DNA of 64,000 nt from the NCBI GenBank assembly GCA_037074615.1, contig CM073527.1, positions 3,932,848 through 3,996,847 of the forward strand, read 5' to 3'. Source of the DNA: Leucaena leucocephala (Eukaryota > Streptophyta > Magnoliopsida > Fabales > Fabaceae). The translations under genes were made by a program, and so were the position numbers. This document shows, piece by piece, positions 49,604-62,500 of this stretch. Numbering within the stretch: position 1 is the stretch's first letter; each line of letters starts with the position of its first letter. The notes under the pieces were generated by a model. That model did no database searches. It was given only the letters and a program-made list of their open reading frames with translations, and had not been told where the DNA came from.

Positions 49604-52202
49604 TGTAACATCCTTACTTTTATACGTCTTAGGGACCATTCAGTAGCATTTAGAACCACTTACAAGACCTTGGAAGTCCATTAGCCTAATCTGGAATTTT
49701 ACTCTTTCTTAGGTTACTGTTCATATGGTATTCCAGATTACGCAATGAACTTCAAAAAATCATAATTAATTGTAGAAAACTCGAAATGAGGTGGTTCAAA
49801 AATCCGCATGAAGATAACATCTTAAAATTTAAGGAAAAAATAATTTCCAGACCAAATGATTCTCCAATTGATACAGTTTATTCGTTGAAGTTTACTGTTC
49901 ATTTGGTCAAAAGCTCTGGAAACAGTTTCTGGTCCCTGATTTTGGAAATTCATTTCTCTTGATATACACATCCAAATGAAACGTTCTACCTATGCACTTA
50001 AAGCTATGGATGTGTGCTACATGCTCATAAAATTTCGTGAACTAATTCCTTCATTTGCTAGGTCAAACTGAAGCCACAACACAACTGCTTTAGGACCTAC
50101 GTTTTTACCATTTCAGTTTCTTTTCTTTCATTTCCAATGATTGTTTCAGCATGCGCAAGCCATCAAATAAGCTTCTTAATATTCATATACATCATGTACA
50201 TATGCCATAAGTATTACAATAGTTTCATCACATAAATGGACACCTTACATGGCATTTACATACATGGACAATTTATAGTATATGCTAAAATCTCAATACT
50301 TCACTTCCTTTCTTTCATTCTTTAGCTCTTCTCCATGCATACATTTTCTTCATGCTTGACCTAAATTGGTTGGTTATGGGAGAGTGAGATTCTAGGGAAT
50401 CTCAGTAGCAAACATTACCACTTAAATATGCAAGATGGATGCTAATGCATGATATGTAATTTCATTAAACTTTCTTTGATTAGTGACATGCCATCATGCT
50501 ATATACTTTTATATAAAGTGCATGGCCATGGAAACATGTTATTCACAATACATTGAACATCATTAATCATGTCACAACATCATTCAAATATCACATACAT
50601 GTCAACACATAAGCATACCACATCAAGCACATAAAGAGATAAGTTCACTACCTTGCACTTAAGCTTTCCTCTTGACCTTTAGCCCTTTTTCCCTAGCTTT
50701 CCAACCATTAAGTCTTTATTCCAATCACTTCCCAACATGTTCTTGGATGTTTCAAGGTCCTTTAATCTCTAGCTTGCTTGAACTTTGGAACCTTGAATCT
50801 TCTTTGTCTTGGCTTGAGTTTCCATTTTGCAAGAGCTTCCCCAAGGGTACATGAGCTTACGGTTCTGAACCAGAATTGAGGGGTATTTATAGCCAAAATC
50901 CAAGAAAAATGAATGGCCAAGATTGATTTGGTTACTATTTGATCTAAAGGTCCACATTTAATCTTGGATTTAACTTTTTCATAAAATAATAATTATGACA
51001 TCATGTGGGACAGCTCATGGGACACCTAAGAGGGTTAGGTGGTGTGCTGCCCATGCAAGGAACCTTCTGGAGAAATTCTAGTCCAATCTAATACCGATCA
51101 GTGCAGTTTCACAACAACTGGACTGTGTTCTGTTCCTAATTTTTTTTATAATATACCAGGATATGTATTCTATCCTGGAAATTAATGTCTAGGCTTCTCG
51201 CACCATTGACATACTTGTACTGGCCACAACTTAATTATAGATCCCTTGGGAAATGACCAAAATACCCTTGGTGTCCTTTCTTGCACTATATTGACCCTAA
51301 GGGCATAATTGTCATTTCACCCCTTCTTGTACTGCCTCAGGGCATATATTGGCTCAATTAATCATATTTATACCATGTGCCACGTTTTTAGCCTATCCCA
51401 GATTACCAAAATGCCCTTCATCCATCTCTGGTACAATCTGGGCATCCAGGGGCATTTTCGTAATTTCGCACTTTTTCTGGCACTAGCCCCTTCTACTGAT
51501 AGACTGGTACCCTGGGTTTTGGGCCTTCCTTGGCGTCATTATGGGCCTATATATGAGGTCATCTGATCTCATTCTATCCAGGCTTACATACCGATAAGTT
51601 CTATTATCGGATCACGTGTGTTATAAAACTCCCGTCAAAATTCACTAATATGTGAATAACTTTTTATACATAACTTCTTAATTGTTATGGAGTTCTGTCA
51701 GATTCATAACATCTGACACTGTAGGGCACACTTTCCTGTAATTCCCCTACATATATCTAATGTCCATAGAATCTGATAAAAAATCAGATAACTTTTAGAC
51801 TATCAGATAATTTTTTGCTGCCTAGAGCCCTAATAAAATTTCTGTATCATGCCAGATTACCCATCATGACTTCCTCTATTTACTGATGGAATGTGGGACT
51901 GAAATACTTACAGGCAGTTCTAAGCCTTTTCTGGCTAAACTTTTCCATAATTACATTTATGTCCCTGACTTTTTGCTTAATGACATTTAGGTCCCTAAAC
52001 TTTTGGAAATTACCACTTTTGGCCCATCATTTATTTCTACTTTAACTTTTGGCCTTTAAACTTTTCCAATTTTCGTTTAGGTCCCTTTCTTCCTTCAAGA
52101 CTCATTTAACCTTTATCATTTCTTCTGATCTTTGTCATAATCCTTCTTAAACCTCTTTCCACTATCAGTACTATACAGATAAGGAAAAATTAGGATATGA
52201 CA
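49604..52202 (-). mobile_element. Innermost solo LARD LTR (third nesting level)
   Basis: 2,599 bp. On the minus strand it starts TGTCATATCC (52202) and ends AAGGATGTTACA (49604). Outside it the host LTR resumes (CATGCTAT... / ATATACTTGTACATAAAG). The flanks read TATTA and ATATA; the target was probably ATATA with one base lost on the left. It is about 0.6 kb shorter than its relatives because part of the leader is deleted near 50760. TATA box at 50883-50891, hairpin at 50386-50403. Confidence 0.88.
50883..50891 (-). promoter_or_regulatory. TATA box of the innermost LARD LTR
   Basis: TATAAATAC on the minus strand, aligned with the other copies. The CAAAATGGAAAC-like leader follows. Confidence 0.55.
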
Positions 52203-53350
52203 ATATACTTGTACATAAAGTGCATGGCCATGGAAACATGTTATTCACAATACATTTAACATCATTTATCATGTTACAACATCATTCAAATATCATATAC
52301 ATGTCAACACATAAGCATACCACATCAAGCACATAAAGAAGTAAGTTCACTACCTTATAGACTTGACTTTCTTTCACTTTATCTTGCTTCTTTCTTCTCA
52401 CATCTCTTGGACATGTGGCTACCTATTTTGGATCATACCAACCAATCCCTAACATCACATAACCATTCATCCATTACCATCTAATTTTCTTGAGCATTAA
52501 ACTTACTTTAACTAACAAAACTCCCTCTTGAACATTAAGCTTATTTACTTTCTTTAATCTTAACTAATGGACTTGGTCTTTAAATCAATTGATGTATTGA
52601 CTTTACCCTACACAATTTCATATTTTGAATTCATTTATGAGTTTAGAATCATGAAATTCTAGCTCCTTCATGGCCTTCTATACAGAATTGAACATAAGCA
52701 TACAATTCTTTTAAAAATTTTCATTTTGATTCTAATGCTTCCCATACTTGTTTCTCCACGTTACCCCACACAACTTTTCATTTTAAAACCATTGGAAAAT
52801 CCAAATCATAAAATTCTAATCACTGTTTATGCGAGTGAACAGTACTGTAAGGAATCTCAAAGACTACAACTTGAGATTTTAATTTTTCCAAGGTTCAAAA
52901 CATTTCCAATCATACACAAAATCATCATATAAACTCAATGGAAGCATTAAATCATTGAAATTCCATTTCCTTACCTCATGAATAGTGCATACCAAACAGG
53001 GCACACCATGGCAAAGTCAAGAATATCAATTTGATTCAACAACCAACCACTTAACTAGCTTGTTTAAGCTTCAATCATAAGTTTCTAACTTTAATTTCTT
53101 CTTTCCCCTTTTCATCTATGGTTTTTGGGCAGCACCTCCCCTTAGAGAAAACTCAACTTTTTCCCCATGAAAACCCTAAGTTCAAGCTCCTAAATCAAAG
53201 GAAAATAAGCTAGGAGAGATTGCTTACCTTTAAGCTCTAGCTTGCTTGAACTTTGGTACCTTGAATCTTCTTTGTCTTGGCTTGAGTTTTCATTTTTTAA
53301 GAGTTTCCCCAAGGGTTGAGAATCCACGGTTTGTATGCAGATTTGAGGGG

Positions 53351-53359
53351 GTATTTATA
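53351..53359 (-). promoter_or_regulatory. TATA box of the middle nested LARD LTR
   Basis: TATAAATAC on the minus strand. The leader with splice-donor match AAAGGTAAGCAATC lies at about 53218-53232 on the same strand. Confidence 0.55.
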
Positions 53360-55231
53360 GAAAAATCTTGGTGGAAATCAATTGCCAAGATTGATTTGGT
53401 TACTATTTGATCTAAAGGCCCACATTTAGTCTTGGATTTAACTTTTTCAAAAAGGTAATTATGAAATCATCATGACATCTTAAAGGAAATCTCAAGGGAC
53501 ACTTCATGGGATTATGTGGAGAAATTATCATGGTAAGAAGCTTTTGGAAAAATTTCAGTCCAATCCGGTACCGATCGGAGTAGTTTCACAGTAACTAGAC
53601 TGTTTTCTATTCCTAATTTTTTATAATATACCAGGATATGTATTCTGTCCTGGAATTCAATGTCTAGGCTTCTCACACCATTGACATACTTGTACTGGGC
53701 CACAACTTAATTATAGATCCCTTGGAAAATGACCAGAATACCCTTGGTGTCCTTTCTTGCACTATATTGACCCTAAGGGCATAGTTGTCATTTCACCCCT
53801 CTTTGTACTACCTTAGGGCATATACTGGCTCAACTAATCATATTTATACCATGTGCCACATTTTTAGCCTGTCTCAGATGACCAAAATGCCCTTCATCCA
53901 TCTCTGGTATAATCTGGGCATCCAGGGGCATTTTCATAATTTTACACTTTTTCTGGACACTGGCCCCTTCTACAGATAGACTGGTACCCTGGGTTTTGGG
54001 CCCTCCTTACCGTCATCATGAGCCTATATATGAGGTCATCTGATCTCATTCTATCCAGGCTTACATACCGATAAGTTCTAATATCAGATCACGGGTGTTA
54101 TCAAACTCTAGTCAAAATTCACTAATATATGAATAACTTTTTATACATAACTTCTTCTGGAGTTCTATCAGATCCAGGACATATGACACTATAGGGCACA
54201 CTTTCCTATAATTTGGCCACTTATATCTGAAGTCTATGAAATCTGATAAAATTTCAGATAACTTTTAGACTATCAGATAAATATCTGCTGTCTGGAGCCT
54301 TAATAAAATTTCTGTATCATGTCAGATTAACTAGCATATCTTCCTCTATTTACTGATGGAATATGGGACTGAAATACTTTTGGGCAATTCTAACCCTTTC
54401 CAGGCTGATCTTTCTATAATTACAATTTTGCCCTTGAACTTTTTACGTAATTACATTTAAGTCCCTTAACTTTTGGAAATTACCACTTTTAGCCCAAATC
54501 TTGTTTATACTTTAACTTTTGTCCTTTAACCTTTTCTAATTTTCATTTTAGTCCTTCTCTTTCTTCAAAACCCATCTAACCTTTATCTTTTCTTTTGATC
54601 TTCGTCATAATACTTTCCAAACCTCTTTCCACTATTAGTACTATACGGATAGGGAAAAATTAGGATATAACAATGAAACTGTATGAACTAATTATGGCAT
54701 AACCCCATGATGCATATGAATGCATGAAAGGCAAAAGAGATGGTTTATGCATGTTGGAACAATTATTAAAAGTGAAAGAAATAAAATTGAAATGGTAAAA
54801 AACGTAGGTCCTAAACCAGTTTTGTTGTGGCTTCAGTTTGACCTAGCACGTGAAAGAATTAATCCACAAAATTATATGAGCATGTATTACACATCTAGAT
54901 CTTTAACTTCATATGTAATAAGCCTCATTTAGATATTTATATCAAGAGAAATAATTTCCAAAGTTAAGAGACAGAATCTGAAATTTCTAGAATTTGCCAT
55001 ATGAAAGTAAAAAGTAACGATTTAACTGTATCAATTGGAAAAGTAAATATCCACATTTATATTTTCCCCTTAAATATCTATGAAAGAGATCCAATTATAA
55101 ATTTGGATGACCTCCATATAATGTTTCTACAATTAGTTATAAACTTTTAAAGTTGGACTGTAAATTTGGAAATCACCAAGTGAACAGTACTCGAGAAGTA
55201 AGTTTTAAAATTTTAATTTTTGAGCTAATAT

Positions 55232-57201
55232 AATAGTTGTTAACTCAACAAATAATTCCCCAAAAATGATCACAGAAGCCAATATTATCCATTAGGATTT
55301 TATTCATTTCCTCTATCACTCAGGAATTTCTCATATCATTCCTATCTTTCGCAACTTGACTATGTCCATACTGTATAGAGCTACCTAGACTCTACCATGC
55401 ACATATCTATCATAATCTGTTCATTCTCTTGGCTTTATCCCAAGAGCAATTTGACTATATTGCAAGAGTAATCTAGTTCTATTGCGAAAATATTAACTTC
55501 TATTACATAGATGCTGCTCCCTCTCAGAGCTACATCATCTTCCATAATTTAGTCTCATTGCACTTCATGTTCATAGCACGTCATTCATGTATTTTATCCC
55601 TACTGAATGGATATATCCTGAGTACTAGAATCATATGTCTATAGATTTTCCACTAGCATTCATCTTTAAGCTCATTATTTATCTAGCTGACTATCATTGT
55701 CTGGTCATAAATTCCCATTATATTCTTTGGGAATTAAATGGCTAACTATCTCGTTTATCTCTTTTCTATTGCTTTATCATCACCAAGTTGAATTATCTAA
55801 TTGCATGTCATATGGTATAGGAGTAATAAATTTTTTTCAAAACTTTCTTATCATATCTACTCTACCTTACATGTAATGCAAAAGGAGAGTGTTCATTCAT
55901 CATAGCATACTCTAACATGCATAATATGCAAGGAAATACAATAATTTAAACATTCTCTAACATGCATATGACTTATGGCAATATAAGCCATATCATATAA
56001 TTTGCTCAACCATCCCTCATACGCACCTTACAATTAAACAATTAACTAGGTAAACTTTAAAGCATTCTTTTATCTATCACATTATCTATCAGACTATCTA
56101 TCACATTATCTGATCAGATCATGGTCAGATCTTGAAGTAATTATTCATCTAACTTAAGCTGCCACGTTACCCTCTTACTAGGGTATAGACTCAACCCTTC
56201 ATTACTCTTTCTTACATAGGGAATAGGTAAGTCACTTTATCTTTTTAACTATGGCTACCTTTCTCTCTCTAATCATCATAAACTTCTTTTCTTATTTTGC
56301 ATCCATCTACCGCTCTGTTGAACTTCTACAACTACTTGAGAAAAACCCTTTCTTTGTAACATGAAATTTAATCTGCGAACTAACTTCTTAGTCATTTAAC
56401 TCTCACTATTTATATGGTTGAACTCGGCTAAGTATTCATCAAAGAGTTTCTCTTTCCTTGCTTTAACCCATAGCCTCACACTCATCATTCTCTAACTGAG
56501 AGGAATGCTTCTCGTAAACTATTCAAGAAAAACTTATCAGGTGAGCGGATCAATCTCCATCTCATATGAAGTAACTTCTATATCTCTCTGTTATCTCTTA
56601 AATCTTTCTGTCTATCAGTCTCAGTCGACTCTAGACTAGACTGTGGTTCTTTTCTGGTCTGTCTCTGGATCCTGACTAACTTAAGTCACATGGATCTCAT
56701 TCATCATCTAGCACTATTATTTCTGTTCTCTAGGGTGCTCTACCCTATGTATGCTAGGTTACTAGTTCTTCATGATGGTATCCCTCTGTTCTAGGAACTT
56801 TAACTTTTATCTATTAACCATCATGTCTCTAACCTTAAGCCATGTATTAGGCTCATTCTTAGGCAACTCTCATTCTAACTTCTTATTATTCTGTTCAGGA
56901 AAGATTACTGAACACATTCTTTCGTAATGTAGATCTACTCCTGATGATCACTAATAGGAGAGAAGGTATCTCTTATTAAGCATCAATGCTCCATTTTCCT
57001 AGAGCATTAATCACCAATCCATAATCTTAGTTTGACTATGAATAAGTAACCCATTACTAACCTCAATCTCAATTAGGCCTTAGGTAACTGCTACATACTC
57101 TGTTTCCCAATCAGAGCAAGTTTATCTTGCATCAGAACCTCTGTTCTGTCCTAAATCTTTATTCTGTACCAATGCCAGAACCTTTTGCTCTAATACTAAA
57201 A
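55232..57201 (-). repeat. LARD interior, 5' half, minus strand
   Basis: Begins abruptly at TTGTTAACTCAACAAATAA (interior sequence, matching the reverse complement near 61888) and runs to a decayed primer site at 57187-57198 (TAGTATTAGAGC on the minus strand). It holds the GCAAGAGCAATTT repeats (about 55440-55520) and a TCTATCACATTA repeat run (about 56065-56120). No open frame of note. It lacks the GTCACGACTA-like block found in the plus-strand copy near 59910-60060. Confidence 0.82.
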
Positions 57202-58577
57202 TGAAACATCCTACTTTTACCACCTTAGAGTACATATTCAAATGCGTATTTGATTAGCAGAAGCATTACTTTAGCCCAAAAATTAAAATTTTAAAACTTA
57301 CTTCTCTAGTACTGTTCATTTGGTGATTTCAATATTTACAGTCCAACTTTAAAAATTCATAACTAATTGTAGAAAAATCGTATGGAGGTGATCCAAATTT
57401 ATACTTGAAGCTCTTTCATATCTATTGAAGGGGAAAATATAAATTTGGTCATTTAACTTGCAAATTGATACAGTTAAATCATTACTTTTTACTGTTCATA
57501 TGGCAAATTCTGGAATTTCCAGATTCTGTCTCTTAACTTTGGAAATTTATTTCTCTTGATATACACATCCAAATAAGGAATATTACATATGAATTTAAAT
57601 ATATAGATGTGTAATATGTGCTCATAAAATTGTGTATTAATTCCTTCATTTGCTAGGTCAAACAGAAGCCACAACAAAACTACTTTAGGACCTACGTTTT
57701 TACCATTTTAGTTTCCTTTCTTTCACTTTCAATAATTGTTCTAGCATGCATAAACCATCTCTTTTTCCTTTCATTCATTCATATATATCATGGGGTTATA
57801 CCATAATTCTTTCATACATTTTTTTTACATATAATGGATATTACATAACATTACATAACAAGGCTAACATACAGGCATGCCATCACTTGTCTACTCTTCT
57901 TCTTCCATTCCTTAGCTCATGTACCAAACATGATTCTTCGATCATGAATAACCTATTATTGTTGGTTACGGGAGGGTGAGATTCTAGGGAATCTCAGTAG
58001 CAAAATTACCACTTAAATATGCAAGATGGATGCTAATGCATGATATGTAATTTCATTAAACTTTCTTTAATTAGTGACATGCCATCATGCTATATACTTT
58101 TGCATAAAAGTGCATGGCCATGGATAACATGTTATTCACAATACATTTAACATCATTTATCATGTCACAATATCATTCAAATATCATGTATATGTCAACA
58201 CATAAGCATACCACATCAAGCACATAAAGAGGTAAGTCCACTACCTTAAACTTAAGCTTTTCTCTTGATCTTTTACACTTGCTCCCTAGCTTTCTAACCA
58301 TGAAGCCTTTTGGTCAATCACTTCCCAAAATCTTCTTGGATGTTTCAAGGTCCTAAACATATTCATATTCATCACATAATTCATTAGGACCATGAACTCC
58401 AACAATGTTCAAGACTAACCTTGATAAATTCTTTAATAACATAACTTTCTTTAGTCTTTACTAACTAACTTGGCCCTTGAACCAATTGATGTCTTAACTT
58501 TACCCTACACAATTTCATCTTTTGAATCCATTTATGAGCTTAGAATAATAAAATTCTAGCTCCTATGCACTGTTCTG
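57202..58577 (-). repeat. LARD LTR, minus strand, left of the inversion centre
   Basis: On the minus strand it ends GTAGGATGTTTCA at 57202. It extends upstream to the leader (CTATACAGAACAGTGCATAG), where it meets a plus-strand LTR at about 58577. Hairpin at 57978-57995. Terminal GATGTTTCA rather than GATGTTACA marks the same subfamily as the copy at 59572. Confidence 0.82.
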
Positions 58578-59572
58578 TATAGGAAATATATGATATTTGA
58601 ATGATGTTGTGACATGATAAATAATGTTGAATATATTGTGAATAACATGTTTTCCATGACCATGCACTTTTATGCAAAATTATATAGCATGATGGCATAT
58701 CACTAACTAAAGAAAGTTTAATAAAATTACATATCATGCATTAGCATTCATCTTGCATATTAAAGTGGTAATGTTTGTTATTGAGATTTTCTAGAATCTC
58801 ACCCTCCCATAACCAATCAATTTAGGACAAGCATGAAGGAAAATATATGCATGGATAAGAGATAAAGAATGGAAGAAAGGAAGTGAAGTAATTGAGATCC
58901 TAGCATATGTTATGAATTATCCATGTATGTAAATGCCATGTAAGGTATCTATTTATGTGATGAAACTGTATGAAATAATTATGGCATAACCCCATGATGA
59001 ATATGAATGTATGAAAGGCAAAAGAGATAGTTTATGCATGTTGGAACAATTATTAAAAGTGGAAGAAATGAAATTGAAATAGTAAAAACGTATGTCCTAA
59101 ACCAGTTTTGTTGTAGCTTCAGTTTGGCCTAGCAAATGAAAGAATTAATCCACGAAATTTTATGAGTACGTAGTACACATAAATATATTTAAATGCATAT
59201 GTAATATGCCTCATTTGGATGTGTATATCAAGAGAAATGAATTGTCAAAGTTAAGAGACAGAATCTGAAATTTTCAAGAATAGTAAAAAGTAGCGATTTA
59301 ACTATATCAATTGGAAAAATAAATGTCCAGATTTATATTTTTTCCTTAAAGAGCTATGAAAGAGCTTCAATTAGAAATTTGGATCACCTCCATATTATTT
59401 TTCTACAATTATTTATGAATTTTTAAAGTTGGACTGTGAATATAGAAATCACCAAATGAATAGTACCCAAGAAGTAAGTTTTAAAATTTTAATTTTTGGG
59501 CTAATGTAATGCTTCCGCTAATCAAATATGCTTCCGAATACGTACTCTGAGGTGGTAAAATAGGATATTTCA
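58578..59572 (+). repeat. LARD 5' LTR of the right-hand element, 5'-truncated
   Basis: Starts within the LTR at the inversion junction and ends GATATTTCA directly before a good primer site. Hairpin at 58783-58800 carries one U-G pair in RNA form. About two thirds of the LTR, including the TATA box, is missing, so this copy has no promoter of its own. Confidence 0.85.
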
Positions 59573-59575
59573 TTT

Positions 59576-59587
59576 TGGTATCAGAGC
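59576..59587 (+). other. Primer-binding site of the right-hand LARD element
   Basis: TGGTATCAGAGC, three bases after the LTR end, an unmutated match to the 3' end of initiator tRNA-Met. Best-preserved primer site of this family in the window. Confidence 0.9.
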
Positions 59588-62500
59588 AAAAGTTTCTGGC
59601 ATTAGTACAAAATAAAGTTTTAGCACAGAACAGAGGTTCTGATGCAAGATAAACTTACTCTGATTGGGAAACAGAGTATGTAACGGTTACCTAAGGCCCA
59701 ATTGAGGTTGAGGTTAGTAATGGATTACTTGTTCACAATCAAACTAAGATTATGGATTAGTAATGAATGGTCTAGAGAAATGAAACATTGAGGTTTAATA
59801 AAAGATACTTTCTCGCTTCTTAGTGATCCAAGAGGATGAGGGAAAACTTAAAAGTATGAATGGCATAGAGATGAGCCCAAGTACGTGACTAATGTATAAG
59901 CAGTTCAGGTCACGATAGAAGATAACCTATGGTCACGACTAAAGAATATAAAGTCATCAAGTTATGACGAGTAAGTTGAGATGGTCACGACTAAAGTTCA
60001 CAGAGAATATGAGTCGCGACTAGCCAGTACTCAGGTTATGACTAGATTGCATAGAGACCTGATGACAAGAATGAAGATGCTGACTTCACTGAAGTTTATC
60101 AGTTAGAGATTTAGCACATGATGTAGGCTAGCTAAATAGTATGAGGCACTGAGATATAGAAGATTAGTTAAGAACATGTTCGAAGTAGATCCTCCATATG
60201 ATTACTTGGAGTGGATCTATGTTACAAAATGTTTATTCAGCTAATCTTTACTAAACAGAATAATAAAAAGTTATAATGAGACTTACCTAAGAAGGAGCCT
60301 AATATGTGGCTTAAGGTTAAGACGTGATAGAAAGTTTATGTTACTAAAATAGAGGGATCCCATCACGAAGAGACAGTAACCTAGCAGACCTAGAGTAAAG
60401 CACCTTAGAGAATAAAAGTAATAGTGTTAGATGATGAATGATATCTATATGACTTAAGTTAGTCAGGATCCAAAGATAGACCAAATAGTAACCATAGTCT
60501 AGTCCAGAATAGACTGGGACTGACAGACAAAAAGAGTTAAAAGATAGTAAAGAGATATAAAAGTTACTCTATATGAGGTGGAGATTGATCCGCTCACCTG
60601 AGACATTTTATCGAATAGTTTACCAAAGGCATTCTTCTCAGTTAGATAGAGATGAGCGTGAGGCTAAAGGTTAAAGCAGAGAAAGAGAAACTCTTTGATG
60701 AATACTTAGCCGAATTCATCCACATGAACAATGAGAGTTGAATGACTAAGAAGTTAGTTCAAGGATTAAATTCCGTGTTACAAAGAAAGATTTTTTCTTA
60801 GGTAGTTGTAGAAGTTCAATAGAGTGGTAGATGGATGCAAAATAAGAAAATAAGTTTATGATGATTAGAGAGAGAAAGGTAGCCATAGTTAAAAAGATAA
60901 AGTGACTTCCTTATTTCCTACATAAGAAACAATAATTAAGGATCTGACAATGATCTGATCAGATAATGTGATAGATAGTCTGATAAATAATATGATAAAG
61001 GAAAGAATGCTTTAAAGTTTACCTAGTTAATTGTTTAATTACAAGGTGCGTATGAGGGATAGTTGAGCAAATTATGTGATATGGCTTATATTGCCATAAG
61101 TTATGATGAGTAGTTGCATCTCTTTGCAGTTGTCATATGATGACATGCATGTTAGAGAATGCTTAAATGATTGCATCTCCTTGCATATTATGCATGTTAG
61201 AGTATGCTATGATGAATGAATACTCTCCTTTTGCATTACATGCAGGATAGAATAGATATGATGAGAAAGTTTTGAAAAAAAATTATTGCTCCCATGCCAT
61301 ACGATATGGAATTAGATAATTCAACCTGGTAATGATAAAGCAATAGAAAAGTGATAAACGAGATAGTTAGCTAGTTAATTCCCAAAGAATAGAATGAGAA
61401 TTTATGACTAGGAAATGATAGTCAATTAGATAAATAATGGGATTAAAGATGAATGCTAGTGACAAATCTATAGACATATGATTACAGTACTCAGGACATA
61501 TCCCTTCAGTAGGGATAAGATACATGAATGATGTGCTATGAACATGAAATGAAATGAGATGCAATGATGAAAGATGATGTAGCTCTAAGAGGGAGCAGCA
61601 TCTATGCAATAGAAGTTAACATTTTTGCAATAGAGCTAGTTGCTCTTGCAATATAGTCAGATTGCTCTTGAGATAGAGCCAAGAGAATGAACAGATTATG
61701 ATGGATATATGTATGGTAGAGCCTATGTAGTTCTCTGCAGTAATGGACATAGTCAAGTTATGAAAGATGGGGATGATATGAGAAATTCTTGAGTGATAGA
61801 GGAAATGAATAAGGTCCTAATGGATAATATTGGCTTTTGTAATCATTTTTGGGGAATTATTTGTTGAGTTAACAACTATGTGGAAGTGACTAACCTTGTA
61901 ACTTTGTCTATTAGTTTAAGTCTTCCAGAGATGAGAATATAGTATAATGGAATCGCAGTAGATTCTGGAGGATTGCAGTTAGATCCTAGTATAGCTCACA
62001 AAGAATAGAATTCTAAGATCACAGTTAGATCCTGAAGAGGCTTACAATTGATTGCAGTAGATCCCGAGGGTCACAGTAGACCTAGCATAGAAAAAGAAAG
62101 TATTGAGCCGTAAGTATAGTATTTCTTTGGAAAGACGAATACCAAGGAAAAGGTTTAGGTATAGAAGCTTCATAAGTTGGTTAACTCATAACAAAGAAAG
62201 TACCCATGATGTTAATTTCATATAGCCTTATTACTATTAGGGACTGAACTCAGAATCTTCTTACACAAAACATGAACTAAGTGATCAAAGTTAAAGTTGC
62301 TAATCCTAAGTACCAATATTTATAATAATATCTCATAAGATATGAGAAGGGGTCAAATAAGAATAAAGAGATCCCTAAGATGAGTTTACAGAGAATAAGA
62401 ATGAGAGACAAATATATCTTCTAGATGAAGATAAAGAGATTAGAAGGCTAGATAGACCCAAGAGAGACAGTATAAGAAGGGTTTAAGATAGTAAAGTACC

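Larger units (their letters stand above)
48708..54672 (-). mobile_element. Solo LARD LTR nested in copy 8, itself carrying another solo LTR
   Basis: On the minus strand it runs from TGTTATATCC (54672) to GGATTACA (48708), about 3.36 kb once the insertion at 49604-52202 is removed. A perfect ATGAA duplication flanks it (48703-48707 and 54673-54677). TATA box at 53351-53359, hairpin at 49485-49502. Short open frames inside (for example at 49253, 52726, 53512, 53785) have no support as genes. Confidence 0.92.
47452..55231 (+). repeat. LARD LTR copy 8, plus strand, split by nested solo LTRs and truncated at both ends
   Basis: LTR sequence is at 47452-48707 and 54673-55231. It enters at the leader (TTTTCATGGAAGAAAG) at an inversion junction with the minus-strand 5' LTR. 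It leaves about 60 bp before the LTR end, at a second junction with minus-strand LARD interior. Hairpins at 47780-47801 and 48526-48543. Joining its halves reproduces the uninterrupted sequence at 58920-59570, which confirms the nested insertion. Confidence 0.85.
55232..61888. repeat. Large inverted repeat, arms about 3 kb
   Basis: The left arm (about 55232-58194) and right arm (about 58578-61888) are reverse complements at the family level, with a spacer of roughly 380 bp. The outer ends read TTGTTAACTCAAC (left) and GTTGAGTTAACAA (right). Each arm contains the end of a LARD LTR, a primer site and the first part of an interior, arranged head to head. The arms have diverged and differ by indels; the left interior arm is about 340 bp shorter. 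Confidence 0.85.

Noticed and set aside
48289..58737. Many 60-77-codon open frames with similar peptides (31772, 43624, 48289, 49253, 57746, 58540)
   Set aside because: They are repeated readings of the same non-coding LTR segment in different copies, on either strand.
60690..60790. Gag domain in the plus-strand LARD interior
   Set aside because: A few gag-like residues are visible, but stops interrupt every 15-20 codons and there is no zinc knuckle. Kept only as a hint in the interior entry.
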